Assembly: GCA_902763865.1 (NCBI GenBank)
Contig: CACWTR010000029.1
Location: 1 to 32,853 of the forward strand
DNA: 32,853 nucleotides
Direction of reading: 5' to 3'
From: an uncultured Bacteroidales bacterium
Lineage (GTDB): Bacteria; Bacteroidota; Bacteroidia; Bacteroidales; Bacteroidaceae
Shown here: piece by piece, positions 26,401 through 32,650 of the stretch
Position numbering within the stretch: the stretch's first letter is position 1
Layout of the letters: the number at the start of each line of letters is the position of its first letter
Translations under genes and position numbers: made by a program
Notes under the pieces: model-generated
Seen by the model: the letters and a program-made list of their open reading frames with translations, nothing else
What the model was told of the DNA's origin: nothing
Databases searched by the model: none

Positions 26401-27208
26401 TTACAACCTCCAGTTGCTTGGCGACGCTAACGAGGATGGCCGCGTGAATGTGCTTGACTACCAGAATGTGCTCAACATGATTCTCGCACCGGAAAAGCAG
26501 CCGAGTAGTGATGTTGATGAATCGATAGTCGCCAAGTACCAGACAGACGAGGAACTCTTCAGGAACATCGACATCAACAAGAACGAGGTTATCGAAGTGG
26601 GCGACCTGACGGCTATCGTCAACTACATCCTGACCCAGACTTGGAAGGACGGCTATGCTGCAGCCAAGAGCTTCGGCGCTGCCAACGAGAGCGTGACGAT
26701 GGACATCACTCCGATGCAGCAGAATGTGCGCCGCTATGCCATCAGCCTGCAGAACACCGAGGACTACACCGCCTTCCAGCTCGACGTAGTGCTGCCCGAG
26801 GGCATGAAGATTGTGGGCCAGAGCCTCAGCGACCGTGCCGGCCAGAGCCACAAGCTCTACAGCCGCGCCCAGCAGGACGGCAGCATCCGTCTGCTCGCAT
26901 CGTCCATCAAGGGCGAGAGCTTCAGCGGCAGCGAAGGCGCAGTGCTCTACATCGACGTGGAGACCACGAGCGACTTCAAGGGCGGCAGTGTTGAGATGAT
27001 GAACATCCTCTTCTCCGACGTCTATGCCCAGACCCGCGCCTTTGCTATCGGCAACGGCGGCGAGGCTACTGGCATCGACATCACGGCTGCCATGCAGACG
27101 CTCAAGCAGAAGGTTTATGACCTCGGCGGTCGCATGATGAACGGCCTCAAGAAGGGCGTGAACATCATCCAGGGTGCCGACGGTCAGACCAAGAAGGTTG
27201 TGAAGTAA
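20420..27208 (+). CDS. Giant secreted helical protein with dockerin-like and cohesin-like C-terminal modules
   Basis: A 2262-residue secreted protein of unknown function. A signal peptide (MNQKVLYSVMGLAAMPMVQTVAQ) is followed by a small beta domain (25-140; a similar short segment, ANGLYEVKVEV, recurs at about 790-860). Next come roughly 1800 residues of Ala/Lys/Glu/Asp-rich helical sequence, probably extended coiled coil or helical bundles. The C-terminus carries a dockerin-like pair (LGDANEDGRVNVLDYQNVLN from about 2000 and IDINKNEVIEVGDLTAIVNY from about 2048; the second calcium loop is degenerate), a cohesin-like sandwich (about 2090-2205: FQLDVVLPEGMKIVG...) and the tail VYDLGGRMMNGLKKGVNII from 2232. 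Base composition is more A/T-rich than its neighbours except at the 3' end, where the shared modules begin, suggesting the parts have different origins. A role as stalk or scaffold is inferred. Confidence 0.8.
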   Translation: MNQKVLYSVMGLAAMPMVQTVAQNQNWTGTTMTVAGSQAVTDAATAEPLSFNIGKLAPGYYNLALQVTSKVYDVTVAVSGAKGTPNQVCNPGSTAQDVNVAFQVEDATKDIVISLASSDPGVSGSGYSITAPTTVSLAFNFATIKSTLATNAQTLANTISGYNYAAKEDDVKAANALKTKADNVQSSYDDYKKYKLYAEKSTIQEEIDALADKAAKAEAAYQNEQAYNRVNAAITAIKAKYNAAVAELEVKLVGAAAYLLGKAKADLNDYINLEITEATSASYASYQAGTAVADEKTNTDKIPTEADLNTIVKNYTDQATDNIGHYDALHKKVTDLQADLDNVKPASGDIAALFPKTEAQVAIDAINTKVENAYNSAAQLSLDVDKEAGEAQTKINELADKVNQANAEYNANAATTTAIAGVQKKLDDAKAAVNAKVSTDGKYKAQDYYTDYVKGIQDKITKLTTDAAAVYKVDGTGSAQTYNSELAAKITAIEGEITPYQTNAVAAVAKYDELVAAMASYQKDLDEVRGLVENLAIYEDEEGVYDYKTKLDLLQKRINAINKAIKEAQEKVGADHWTAMLGINKDAAITDAIKALKDNYKVDQNTYDKDYLDGSLKTLSTSINSFDATDATLGADHQAFADAEAAISAKVTAAQGAREAIDPADEKAPEKIAELTATVNSIKAEQAALEAAAAAVAAKVAANNQAKGNLATSIGGLKEKIKSFEDTYKIGKDNSTLGNRGKAEGSITKEVGEIKTELETLEKANNDVVTTVVKEVEKTVATSGLANGLYEVKVEVEAAAAGTVSVNYSKKDYDAGKTTVTLESVFVSDGTLTAAVSGKDDKVTIKKLTYHENSLDATYNNADEKNPGYNNTYSALNAQENALETAAPGIKTAVENNAATYTAATNDVKALQTTELNTLKNLKNVTNAEAVSDDATAKKDDPANFKVFETDLDAGKTYTAKKAAIDADINALQTALDASNAAETMVEKWQNKSITVGEGDNAKTYSISAITAAINNLKAEAEKESNNYEAYAALQSENMSKLRPDTIFTKKDGEHLVDMTEAEIKEIIGGGAYDHYIELQNGYKAGKNDILKAMKQSLSARTAVSTKSGFVSQIAALIEKVKVVKSDGIANKKKYDEQVAAYTETQTLWNSTYTEIAATDHSSKVQEWLDQLDAIQVDLTAATEAVEANYKKGKSVAEAKDFASIKARINDVKAQQKEGYDAQIAADNKAAHESFMGTETTKGAIGLANEAYLNAVKERATYSTTNADIEKEVTEAAAALDVILYNCPTEIEKLKNDENAAYAAVTSPTTFDVSEYNEAATAIQKRITDALAQFKVNVKAALNKFWEKRTLGDSGYSAKLSAAESAIEDYKDEAKTDAFKDVQNLIAQGTAGVTNLKLSDIEAAVAGLENIDNMLAADKNVAAVKDIDIRLAEAEQKYNDVKAYIDGVNITDDYAGIKASNKEDLERSYSNNITRGAKRLTKNFSNRDDIKWFVDQFIGTATTCENKVKAAVENDVKNTEAYEEMLAAWNEVAKVLEDAIDAAAAYKYDASFATLEQRLEDIKEAMDDAKEWGYAVDYQTNDFDVDALTADINTALETAFNTEKTSLAADIAELKNQYNAYVAANGLDEAAGQFKAAIDELEKQLKDIDIVDLDDPADDIDFDDRVAATEALIELQYAIANLETELLAANGNTANAEALADFNGQLQELEATASLEGIDPWVGEQSVKGKKISDWIAEISAQIVELKSDIEAEPNLSFYKKQYQAQIDAIAEVLTPVASAIADRQAQVVANNAAYASLTGELERLQGLVDAAKAKVSEYEHFNLPYPNITYNYNDLLEQYNYKHVLTGGIQLDINNAKNAVENANRYKEAQNYNLTITSNVENTVKNYLDNSANAELNCQINDLNIDLADAIDIANHEGKDKYSSVLWARLIAIKDAIDTRINKLQEDVDYSNGHEYWNGNSWVYGCFSDADYAGHMETVGSIKEDIDTLDDSVYNLQLLGDANEDGRVNVLDYQNVLNMILAPEKQPSSDVDESIVAKYQTDEELFRNIDINKNEVIEVGDLTAIVNYILTQTWKDGYAAAKSFGAANESVTMDITPMQQNVRRYAISLQNTEDYTAFQLDVVLPEGMKIVGQSLSDRAGQSHKLYSRAQQDGSIRLLASSIKGESFSGSEGAVLYIDVETTSDFKGGSVEMMNILFSDVYAQTRAFAIGNGGEATGIDITAAMQTLKQKVYDLGGRMMNGLKKGVNIIQGADGQTKKVVK

Positions 27209-27219
27209 ATCTCTCAATC

Positions 27220-27271
27220 AGGCGGGTGGCAGTGCTCCGTGCCACGCACAGGGAACTGCTGCCACCTGCCT
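27220..27271 (+). terminator. Hairpin after giant protein gene
   Basis: Arms AGGCGGGTGGCAG (27220-27232) and CTGCCACCTGCCT (27259-27271) pair with one G-U wobble. No T-run follows. It could be a weak terminator or an mRNA-stabilising end between two co-oriented genes 110 bp apart. Confidence 0.45.
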
Positions 27272-27318
27272 TCCCCAATTAAACCTAAACAACAAAGAAA
27301 TACTTAACTGTTTCTATT

Positions 27319-29676
27319 ATGATTAGTATTACGAATATAAGCAAACAGATGATGCGAAGCTGTCTGCTGTTGTTGGTGCTCCTGACACAGGCACTGACTT
27401 CATCCGCTCAGGTGGAACTCTCACTCGAGGATTTCACAATAGCAAGCAGCGAGACAAAGGAGCTTTCCCTCATCCTCTCTAACGACCAACCGGCCACAGC
27501 CCTGCAGGTGACCATTGACCTTCCGAACGGGCTAAAATACGTAAAGGACTCTGCCAAGAAGACCGATCGCGTCAAGGGACGCGGAGCTGTCGTACAGTCT
27601 TCCGAGAAAACCGGCAAGCTGGTGATTGTGGAGACCGACGGCACCATTGCTGCCGGCACGGGAGCCGTCATCACCTTCAAGGTGGAGGCCGGCGATGACC
27701 TGACCGAAGGCAACTATGGTGTGGAACTCACTGACATCATCATCTCGAGCGCAGAAGGCACTCAGCTGAATCAGGAGGAATCTTATACAGCTACGGCAAA
27801 GTTCCTTGGACTGGACTGCAAGTTCAGTGCTGCCGAGAGCCTCGAAGTGTCCGTCGAACAGGAGTACCAGGTGGATGTCACGATGACCAATAAACAGGAC
27901 ATTACCGCCTTCCAGGGAACACTGACACTGCCCGAGGGACTGGAAATTGTCGTGCCTGATGAGGAAGAACCCGGTGAACTGTTCATCTACTCCGATCGTA
28001 TCCCCAAGACGAACAATTTCAAGTTCCAGCAGAACGAAGGAGTCATCAACTTCGTGTTGAGCTCCACAATGAACTCTAAGCTTGTCGGGAATGACGGTGT
28101 CGTCTTCTCCTTCAAGGTGAAAGCTACTGATGCTTTAGCTGAGGAGTCTAAGATTACACTTACTAATATTTATGCCGCCACGACGAATGGCAAGTCCCAG
28201 CTGTGTGACCCCGTCACCATCTCTGTCACCAACACTTCTGTTGCAGACAAGGCTGCCTTCGATGAGTACAAGGCCGAGCAGACTGCTGCAGTCGAGGCTC
28301 TTGCCGAGGAAGGCGACAGCGAAGAGGCTCAGGCCATCATCGCCGCTGCAGTCGAGGCCATCAATGCTCTCAACTTCGACTATGCCCTGACGCTCGACGA
28401 GAACAAGGCTGCCGTTGACGAACTGGTAGCTCCCGTGGCCGAGGCTCTGCAGGCACAGCGCGCTGCCGAGCAGCTTGCCGCTGACAAGGCTGCCTTCGAC
28501 GAGTTCAAGGCCGAGCAGATTGCCGCTGTCGAGGCTCTTGCCGCAGAAGGCGACAGCGAGGCATCGCAGCAGATTATTGCCGAGGCCGTAGCTGCCATCG
28601 AAGCTCTGGAATATGACGAAGCCAAGACGCTCGAAGAGAACAAGGCTGCCGTTGCAGAAGTGGTAGCTCCCGTAGAGGAAGCTCTGGAGGCACAGCGCAC
28701 AGCCGATGCTGCTGCAGCTGCCGAGCAGCTTGCTGCTGACAAGGCTGCCTTCGATACGTATAAGGCCGAGCAGACTGCTGCAGTCGAGGCTCTTGCCGAG
28801 GAAGGCGACAGCGAGGCATCGCAGCAGATTATTGCCAATGCCGTAGCAGCCATCGAAGCTCTGGAATACGACGAGGAAAAGACGCTCGACGAGAACAAGG
28901 CTGCCGTTGACGCAGCAGTCGCTCCCGTAGCTGAGGCTCTGGCCGAACAGCGTGCTGCCGACGAAGCCGCTGCAAAGGCTGCTGCCAACGAAGCTGCCTA
29001 CACGACCCTGAAGGCTCAGTACGACGAGTTGCGTGCTGCCTTGAGGCAGGCCAAGAACACCATCAAGAGCGACTATGCAGACGTAGCAGCGCAGTTTGAC
29101 GATGCCATTGCCGACATCGAGGATATGCTGAGCGACGCCATCGCCAAGCTGGAAGGCGAGTATGCAGCCGGAAAGCTGACAGCCGAGAGCCAGCTGCAGA
29201 ACGGCGAAACCATCGCAGCCGGCATCGAGAAGCTGCTTGCCGACGTTGCTGCCGCACAGCTTGCAGCTGACAAGGCTGCCTTCGATACGTACAAGTCTGA
29301 GCAGACTGCTGCAGTCGAGGCTCTTGCCGAGGAAGGCGACAGCGAGGCATCGCAGCAGATCATTGCCGAGGCCGTAGCTGCCATCGAAGCTCTCGAATAC
29401 GACGAAGCCCTGACGCTCGACGAGAACAAGGCTGCCGTTGACGCAGTAGTAGCTCCCGTGGCTGACGCCCTGGCCGAGCAGCGTGCTGCCGATGCCATCA
29501 TCCCCGGTGACACCAACGGCGACGGCGAGGTCAACACAGTCGATGCTTCCTACATCCTGATGTACCTCGTGGGCAACGTGCCTGCCGACTTCGTGGAGGC
29601 AGCTGCAGACGTGGATGGCAACGGCAGAATCGACACCCTCGATGCTACAGCTATCCTGAAGAAACTCGTAGAATAA
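27319..29676 (+). CDS. Secreted cohesin-like / helical-repeat / dockerin protein
   Basis: A 785-residue secreted protein. A signal peptide ends near ALTSSAQ; Met11 (27349) is an alternative start. Two cohesin-like beta-sandwiches follow (about 31-163 and 167-305; each has a ...FQGTLTLPEGLEIV-type strand and a late VVFSFKVKA/VITFKVEA strand). Four copies of a ~80-residue helical repeat start ADKAAFDxYKxEQ at 309, 388, 473 and 650; a different helical insert lies at about 562-648. The end (727-785) is a canonical type I dockerin pair, GDTNGDGEVNTVDASYIL and ADVDGNGRIDTLDATAIL, with complete calcium-loop Asp/Asn positions. It lacks the C-terminal tail seen in its neighbours. With cohesin-like and dockerin modules in one chain it could polymerise or link other proteins at the surface. 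The modules are identified by eye, and no partner is known. Confidence 0.83.
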   Translation: MISITNISKQMMRSCLLLLVLLTQALTSSAQVELSLEDFTIASSETKELSLILSNDQPATALQVTIDLPNGLKYVKDSAKKTDRVKGRGAVVQSSEKTGKLVIVETDGTIAAGTGAVITFKVEAGDDLTEGNYGVELTDIIISSAEGTQLNQEESYTATAKFLGLDCKFSAAESLEVSVEQEYQVDVTMTNKQDITAFQGTLTLPEGLEIVVPDEEEPGELFIYSDRIPKTNNFKFQQNEGVINFVLSSTMNSKLVGNDGVVFSFKVKATDALAEESKITLTNIYAATTNGKSQLCDPVTISVTNTSVADKAAFDEYKAEQTAAVEALAEEGDSEEAQAIIAAAVEAINALNFDYALTLDENKAAVDELVAPVAEALQAQRAAEQLAADKAAFDEFKAEQIAAVEALAAEGDSEASQQIIAEAVAAIEALEYDEAKTLEENKAAVAEVVAPVEEALEAQRTADAAAAAEQLAADKAAFDTYKAEQTAAVEALAEEGDSEASQQIIANAVAAIEALEYDEEKTLDENKAAVDAAVAPVAEALAEQRAADEAAAKAAANEAAYTTLKAQYDELRAALRQAKNTIKSDYADVAAQFDDAIADIEDMLSDAIAKLEGEYAAGKLTAESQLQNGETIAAGIEKLLADVAAAQLAADKAAFDTYKSEQTAAVEALAEEGDSEASQQIIAEAVAAIEALEYDEALTLDENKAAVDAVVAPVADALAEQRAADAIIPGDTNGDGEVNTVDASYILMYLVGNVPADFVEAAADVDGNGRIDTLDATAILKKLVE
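28243..29500 (+). repeat. Intragenic ~240-255 bp repeats (four copies)
   Basis: Copies start at 28243, 28480, 28735 and 29266, each with GACAAGGCTGCCTTCGA and later GAGGCTCTTGCCG(A/C). Copies 3 and 4 are nearly identical over about 100 bp. Recombination between copies could change the protein's length without breaking the frame. Confidence 0.8.
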
Positions 29677-29701
29677 ACACATACATAAAAATAATTCATT
29701 C

Positions 29702-29888
29702 AAGTTTCGGGAGTTAAAGAAGCTAAAGAAGTTAAAGAAGTTAAAGGACGATACCACTGGGATGTGGTGAACTTTCAGCCTGGAATCGGACTGCAAAACT
29801 ATTGTCCTTTAACTTTCCCAAAGCGAGCACAGCGAGCTAACTCCATTAACTTCTTTAACTTCCCTCAAAAGCACAACAACCGAAACTT
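29702..29888. mobile_element. MITE-like inverted-repeat element, copy 2
   Basis: Bounded by AAGTTTCGG (29702-29710) and CCGAAACTT (29880-29888), which are perfect inverted repeats. Just inside are GAGTTAAAGAAG and CTTTAACTTCC. It is clearly similar to copy 1 (19983-20151) and 18 bp longer through extra AAGAAGTTA units. It ends 21 bp before the next ATG, so it supplies most of that gene's upstream region. Confidence 0.7.
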
Positions 29889-29909
29889 AAATAATTAAGA
29901 TAAGAAGAT

Positions 29910-31058
29910 ATGAAAAAGTTATTTCTTAGTTTGTCTGTGCTCTTCGGCCTAAGCGGAGCATCAATGGCACAGACAGTCTCTGTCTCCGACATAGAGGCAT
30001 TGCCCGGCGAAACGGTGACAGCAACTATCAACCTCGCTGTACCTGCAGACTCCTACACGGGTTTCCAGATGACAGTGCAGTTCCCCGCAGAGGGCTTCTC
30101 GATGGCAGCCACCGGCGCTGCTTCCGGCTGGAACGGGTCCCTGGAGTACGGTGCTATGGAAGCAGGTAAGGTGAAATTCGCCGCTGCTGCCAGCAAGACG
30201 TTTGAAACAGCTGCTATCGCCGTGGAGTTCACCGTCGGCGAGGGCGTGGCACTTGGCGAGTATCCTGTCGCTGTAGATGTCACCTTCGAGGGCGCTGAAG
30301 GCAAGGCTGATGCCGCTGCCGAGTTCGCAGTTGACGTAGTGAACCGCCACGTCGTCATCCTCGACGAGAACGGCACAGAGGCACCTGCTAACGCTGCCAA
30401 CGTGGATGTAGTCCTGAACCGCACCATCAATGCTGATGAGTGGAGCACCATCTGTCTGCCCTTCGCCGCTACCGGCGAGCAGCTGAAGGCCGCATTCGGC
30501 AACGACGTGCAGCTGGCTGCCTTCACCGCATGGGAGAGCGAGGAAGACGAAGAGGGTGCCATCACTGCCATCAAGGTCAACTTCTCCACCACCGGTGCAG
30601 CAGAAGGCATCGAGGCCAACAAGCCCATGCTTATCAAGGTGAGCGCTCCCGTTGAGACTGCTACCTTCGAGGCTGTCAACATCGAGACAGAGGCAGAGCC
30701 CGTAGTGCAGGTAGGCAAGAAGTCGGCTGAGCGCGGCTACTTCTACGGCACCTATACCGTATCGGAGGTGCCCGAGGAGAACCTGTTCCTCAGCGGCGGC
30801 GACTTCTGGTACTCCACCGGTGCCACAGCCATCATGGGCTATCGCGGCTACTTCGAGTTCAAGGATGTCCTGGAGGCATACTACAGCGAAGGTGCCGAGG
30901 TGAAGGTCAGCCTCTTCATCGACGACGAGGCAACCGGCATCAAGAGCATCTCTGACTCTTCCTTAAAGGCAGAGGAAATCTATAATCTCGCCGGCCAGCG
31001 CGTGGGCAGCCTGAAGAAGGGCATTAACATCGTGAACGGCAAGAAAGTATTGTATTAA
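29910..31058 (+). CDS. Secreted protein with cohesin-like domain and C-terminal tail
   Basis: A 382-residue secreted protein of unknown function. A signal peptide ends at GASMAQ. A cohesin-like sandwich (about 22-147) has the pattern PGETVTATINLAV...TGFQMTVQFPAEGF...IAVEFTVGEG. A second domain (about 165-345) opens with TINADEWSTICLPFAATGEQ, a start seen in many Bacteroidales extracellular proteins. The tail IYNLAGQRVGSLKKGINIVN (from about 357) matches the tails of the GLUG protein and the giant protein. It contains no dockerin. It lies downstream of repeat-element copy 2 and 18 bp upstream of a 58-residue gene with which it is probably co-transcribed. It may be a partner for dockerin-bearing proteins next door; this is inferred from neighbourhood and fold pattern. 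Confidence 0.82.
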   Translation: MKKLFLSLSVLFGLSGASMAQTVSVSDIEALPGETVTATINLAVPADSYTGFQMTVQFPAEGFSMAATGAASGWNGSLEYGAMEAGKVKFAAAASKTFETAAIAVEFTVGEGVALGEYPVAVDVTFEGAEGKADAAAEFAVDVVNRHVVILDENGTEAPANAANVDVVLNRTINADEWSTICLPFAATGEQLKAAFGNDVQLAAFTAWESEEDEEGAITAIKVNFSTTGAAEGIEANKPMLIKVSAPVETATFEAVNIETEAEPVVQVGKKSAERGYFYGTYTVSEVPEENLFLSGGDFWYSTGATAIMGYRGYFEFKDVLEAYYSEGAEVKVSLFIDDEATGIKSISDSSLKAEEIYNLAGQRVGSLKKGINIVNGKKVLY

Positions 31059-31076
31059 CTAACATAAGATATCGTT

Positions 31077-31253
31077 ATGAAGAGAACATATATCTGTCCT
31101 GCCGTAAGCATCGAGGGTGCTACGGTGGAAACGAACATCCTTGCTGCCAGTGGTGTGAAGAGCGAGGACCTCGGCATTGGTTTCGGCGGTGTGGATGCCG
31201 GCGGCGACCAGACTCCGGGCGCAAAAGCCTGGGACAACATGTGGGAGGAATAA
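31077..31253 (+). CDS. Small 58-residue protein of a Bacteroidales-type family
   Basis: An ATG 18 bp after the previous stop opens a 58-codon frame. It begins MKRTYICPAVSIEGATVETN, continues ILAASGVKSEDLGIGFGGVD and ends GAKAWDNMWEE. It resembles small Bacteroides/Prevotella proteins that start MKKTYINP and end in a Trp/acidic motif, a family with no known function that I recall only by pattern. It has no signal peptide. The Gly-rich centre after a conserved leader-like first half is reminiscent of a precursor peptide, but no modification enzyme is nearby. A strong terminator follows 63 bp later, which supports a real transcript end. Confidence 0.7.
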   Translation: MKRTYICPAVSIEGATVETNILAASGVKSEDLGIGFGGVDAGGDQTPGAKAWDNMWEE

Positions 31254-31316
31254 CACCTGCCCTGCCGAATACACGTCTTCCGAGATATAAATAATTTAGT
31301 TGACTGTATTAATGAA

Positions 31317-31351
31317 AGAGGCTGTGTCATGACGTGACACAGCCTCTTTTT
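31317..31351. terminator. Bidirectional intrinsic terminator
   Basis: AGAGGCTGTGTCA (31317-31329) and TGACACAGCCTCT (31335-31347) form a perfect 13-bp stem around loop TGACG. TTTT follows on the plus strand, and TTTC follows on the minus strand. It lies between convergent genes and can serve both. Confidence 0.92.
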
Positions 31352-31383
31352 GTATTCTATTAGTTCCGCCTGAGCCTGCGGTT

Positions 31384-32646
31384 TCACATCAAGCGCTTGG
31401 CGATGGTGAAGAAGCGACCGCGGAGGCGGCGGCGCGGGGGGAACCGCTCCTGCCATACCTCGGGGGTGAGGAGGGTGCTGTGGCGGACGTCGTCGGAGAA
31501 GATGCGCATGAGCTCCTCGGTCGTGGTGCGGGAGAAGATGAAGGCGTTCACTTCGTAGTCGAAGCAGAGGGAGCGGGCATCGAGGTTGGTGGTGCCTACG
31601 GTGCAGAAGAGGCTGTCGATCATCATTACCTTGCTGTGGTGGAAGCCGCCGTCGTAGTAATAGACTTCTGCTCCGTGCTTCATCAGCTTGTGCATCTCAA
31701 GGCCGGTGACATCGTCGTTCACCTTGCCGTCGCTCTTGGTCGATACCATGAACTGCACCCTGACGCCCCGCTGCAGTGCACGGCGCAGGGCTGCCCTGAC
31801 TTGTCCGAAGAGCATGGCGTAGGGGTTGACGATCTGTATGAGCTGGTCGGCATTGTCGATGGCGGTGCAGTAGGTTTGCCGCATGATGCGGGGCGTTTGC
31901 CGCGGCCACCGCGATGCGAAGGCGACGGAAACCGAGGGGCAAGGGGCGGGATTTTGGGGGCAAGGGGCAAGGGGCAGGGGGCAAGAGGATTGCTTAGGAT
32001 GTTGATATTCTCTTGCCCCTTGCTCCTTGCCCCACATCTTCCAGAAGAGCTCTTCGTAGGCCTGGACGATGGAGCCGCTCATGCGGATGTGCATGTCGCG
32101 CCATCGGCCCACCGAGGGCTTGCCGTGCAGGTAGTAGTCGGCCACGTTCATGCCGCCTGTATAGACCAGCTGCCCGTCGATGACGGCTATCTTGTGGTGG
32201 TTGCGGTGCAGGAGATGGTTCAGCCAGGGGAAGCGGACGGGGTCGAACCCTTCGATTCCGATGCCGGCCCCTCGGATGCTGTCCAGCCAGGCACGCGAGA
32301 GGGGCTGGTCGCTATTCTTGTTGCCGAAGCTGTCGAAGAGGATGCGTACCTCCACGTCCTGCCGCACCTTCGCGGCCAGTCGCTTCACCAGCTCGCCGCA
32401 GATGCTGTCCTCCTGGAACTTGAAGTAGTCCAGCAGTATGTAGTGCTCGGCCTGGTCGATGGCCTGAAAGAGGTCGTGGAACTTCTCGGTAGCCGTCGGC
32501 AGGAGCTTCACTTCGACGGCCTCATAGACGGGCACTCCCATGCGGCGGAAGTCGCGCAGCGTGCGCTCGGCGGCATTCCCGCTTCGGCTGGCCTGACAGC
32601 AGAGCAGCAGAGCGAGAACACAAAGGATATATCTTTTGCAGTTCAT
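31384..32646 (-). CDS. Phospholipase D-superfamily protein (cardiolipin synthase-like)
   Basis: Probable phosphatidyl-transferase or phospholipase acting at the envelope. The start is ATG 32646, giving 420 residues with the signal-like MNCKRYILCVLALLLCCQAS; a further-upstream TTG lies inside the promoter box. Both HKD motifs are intact: HHKIAVIDG (His150, Lys152, Asp157) and HHSKVMMID (about His337, Lys339, Asp344). Each is followed by the usual GGMN and GTTNLD segments. Cardiolipin synthases usually carry two N-terminal membrane helices; here there is only one signal-like segment, so it may be an exported PLD-like protein. Residues about 205-240 (SSCPLPLAPCPQNPAPCP region) come from an inserted CCCCTTGC-type repeat located between the two HKD halves, where a loop may tolerate it. 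It converges on the secreted-protein cluster. Confidence 0.88.
   Translation of the reverse strand: MNCKRYILCVLALLLCCQASRSGNAAERTLRDFRRMGVPVYEAVEVKLLPTATEKFHDLFQAIDQAEHYILLDYFKFQEDSICGELVKRLAAKVRQDVEVRILFDSFGNKNSDQPLSRAWLDSIRGAGIGIEGFDPVRFPWLNHLLHRNHHKIAVIDGQLVYTGGMNVADYYLHGKPSVGRWRDMHIRMSGSIVQAYEELFWKMWGKEQGAREYQHPKQSSCPLPLAPCPQNPAPCPSVSVAFASRWPRQTPRIMRQTYCTAIDNADQLIQIVNPYAMLFGQVRAALRRALQRGVRVQFMVSTKSDGKVNDDVTGLEMHKLMKHGAEVYYYDGGFHHSKVMMIDSLFCTVGTTNLDARSLCFDYEVNAFIFSRTTTEELMRIFSDDVRHSTLLTPEVWQERFPPRRRLRGRFFTIAKRLM
31929..32034. repeat. CCCCTTGC-type repeat insertion inside PLD-like gene
   Basis: Several GGGGCAAGG blocks precede a hairpin of GGGGCAAGAG (31978-31987) and CTCTTGCCCC (32010-32019), followed by TTGCTCCTTGCCCC. 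The segment stays in frame and encodes a Cys/Pro-rich stretch. The same motif occurs at 18574-18598. Confidence 0.7.
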
Positions 32647-32650
32647 CGGG

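Noticed and set aside
29910-31058. Proven type IX secretion substrate
   Set aside because: The tail resembles a sorting signal, but no T9SS gene is visible in the window, so this is kept as a hypothesis only.
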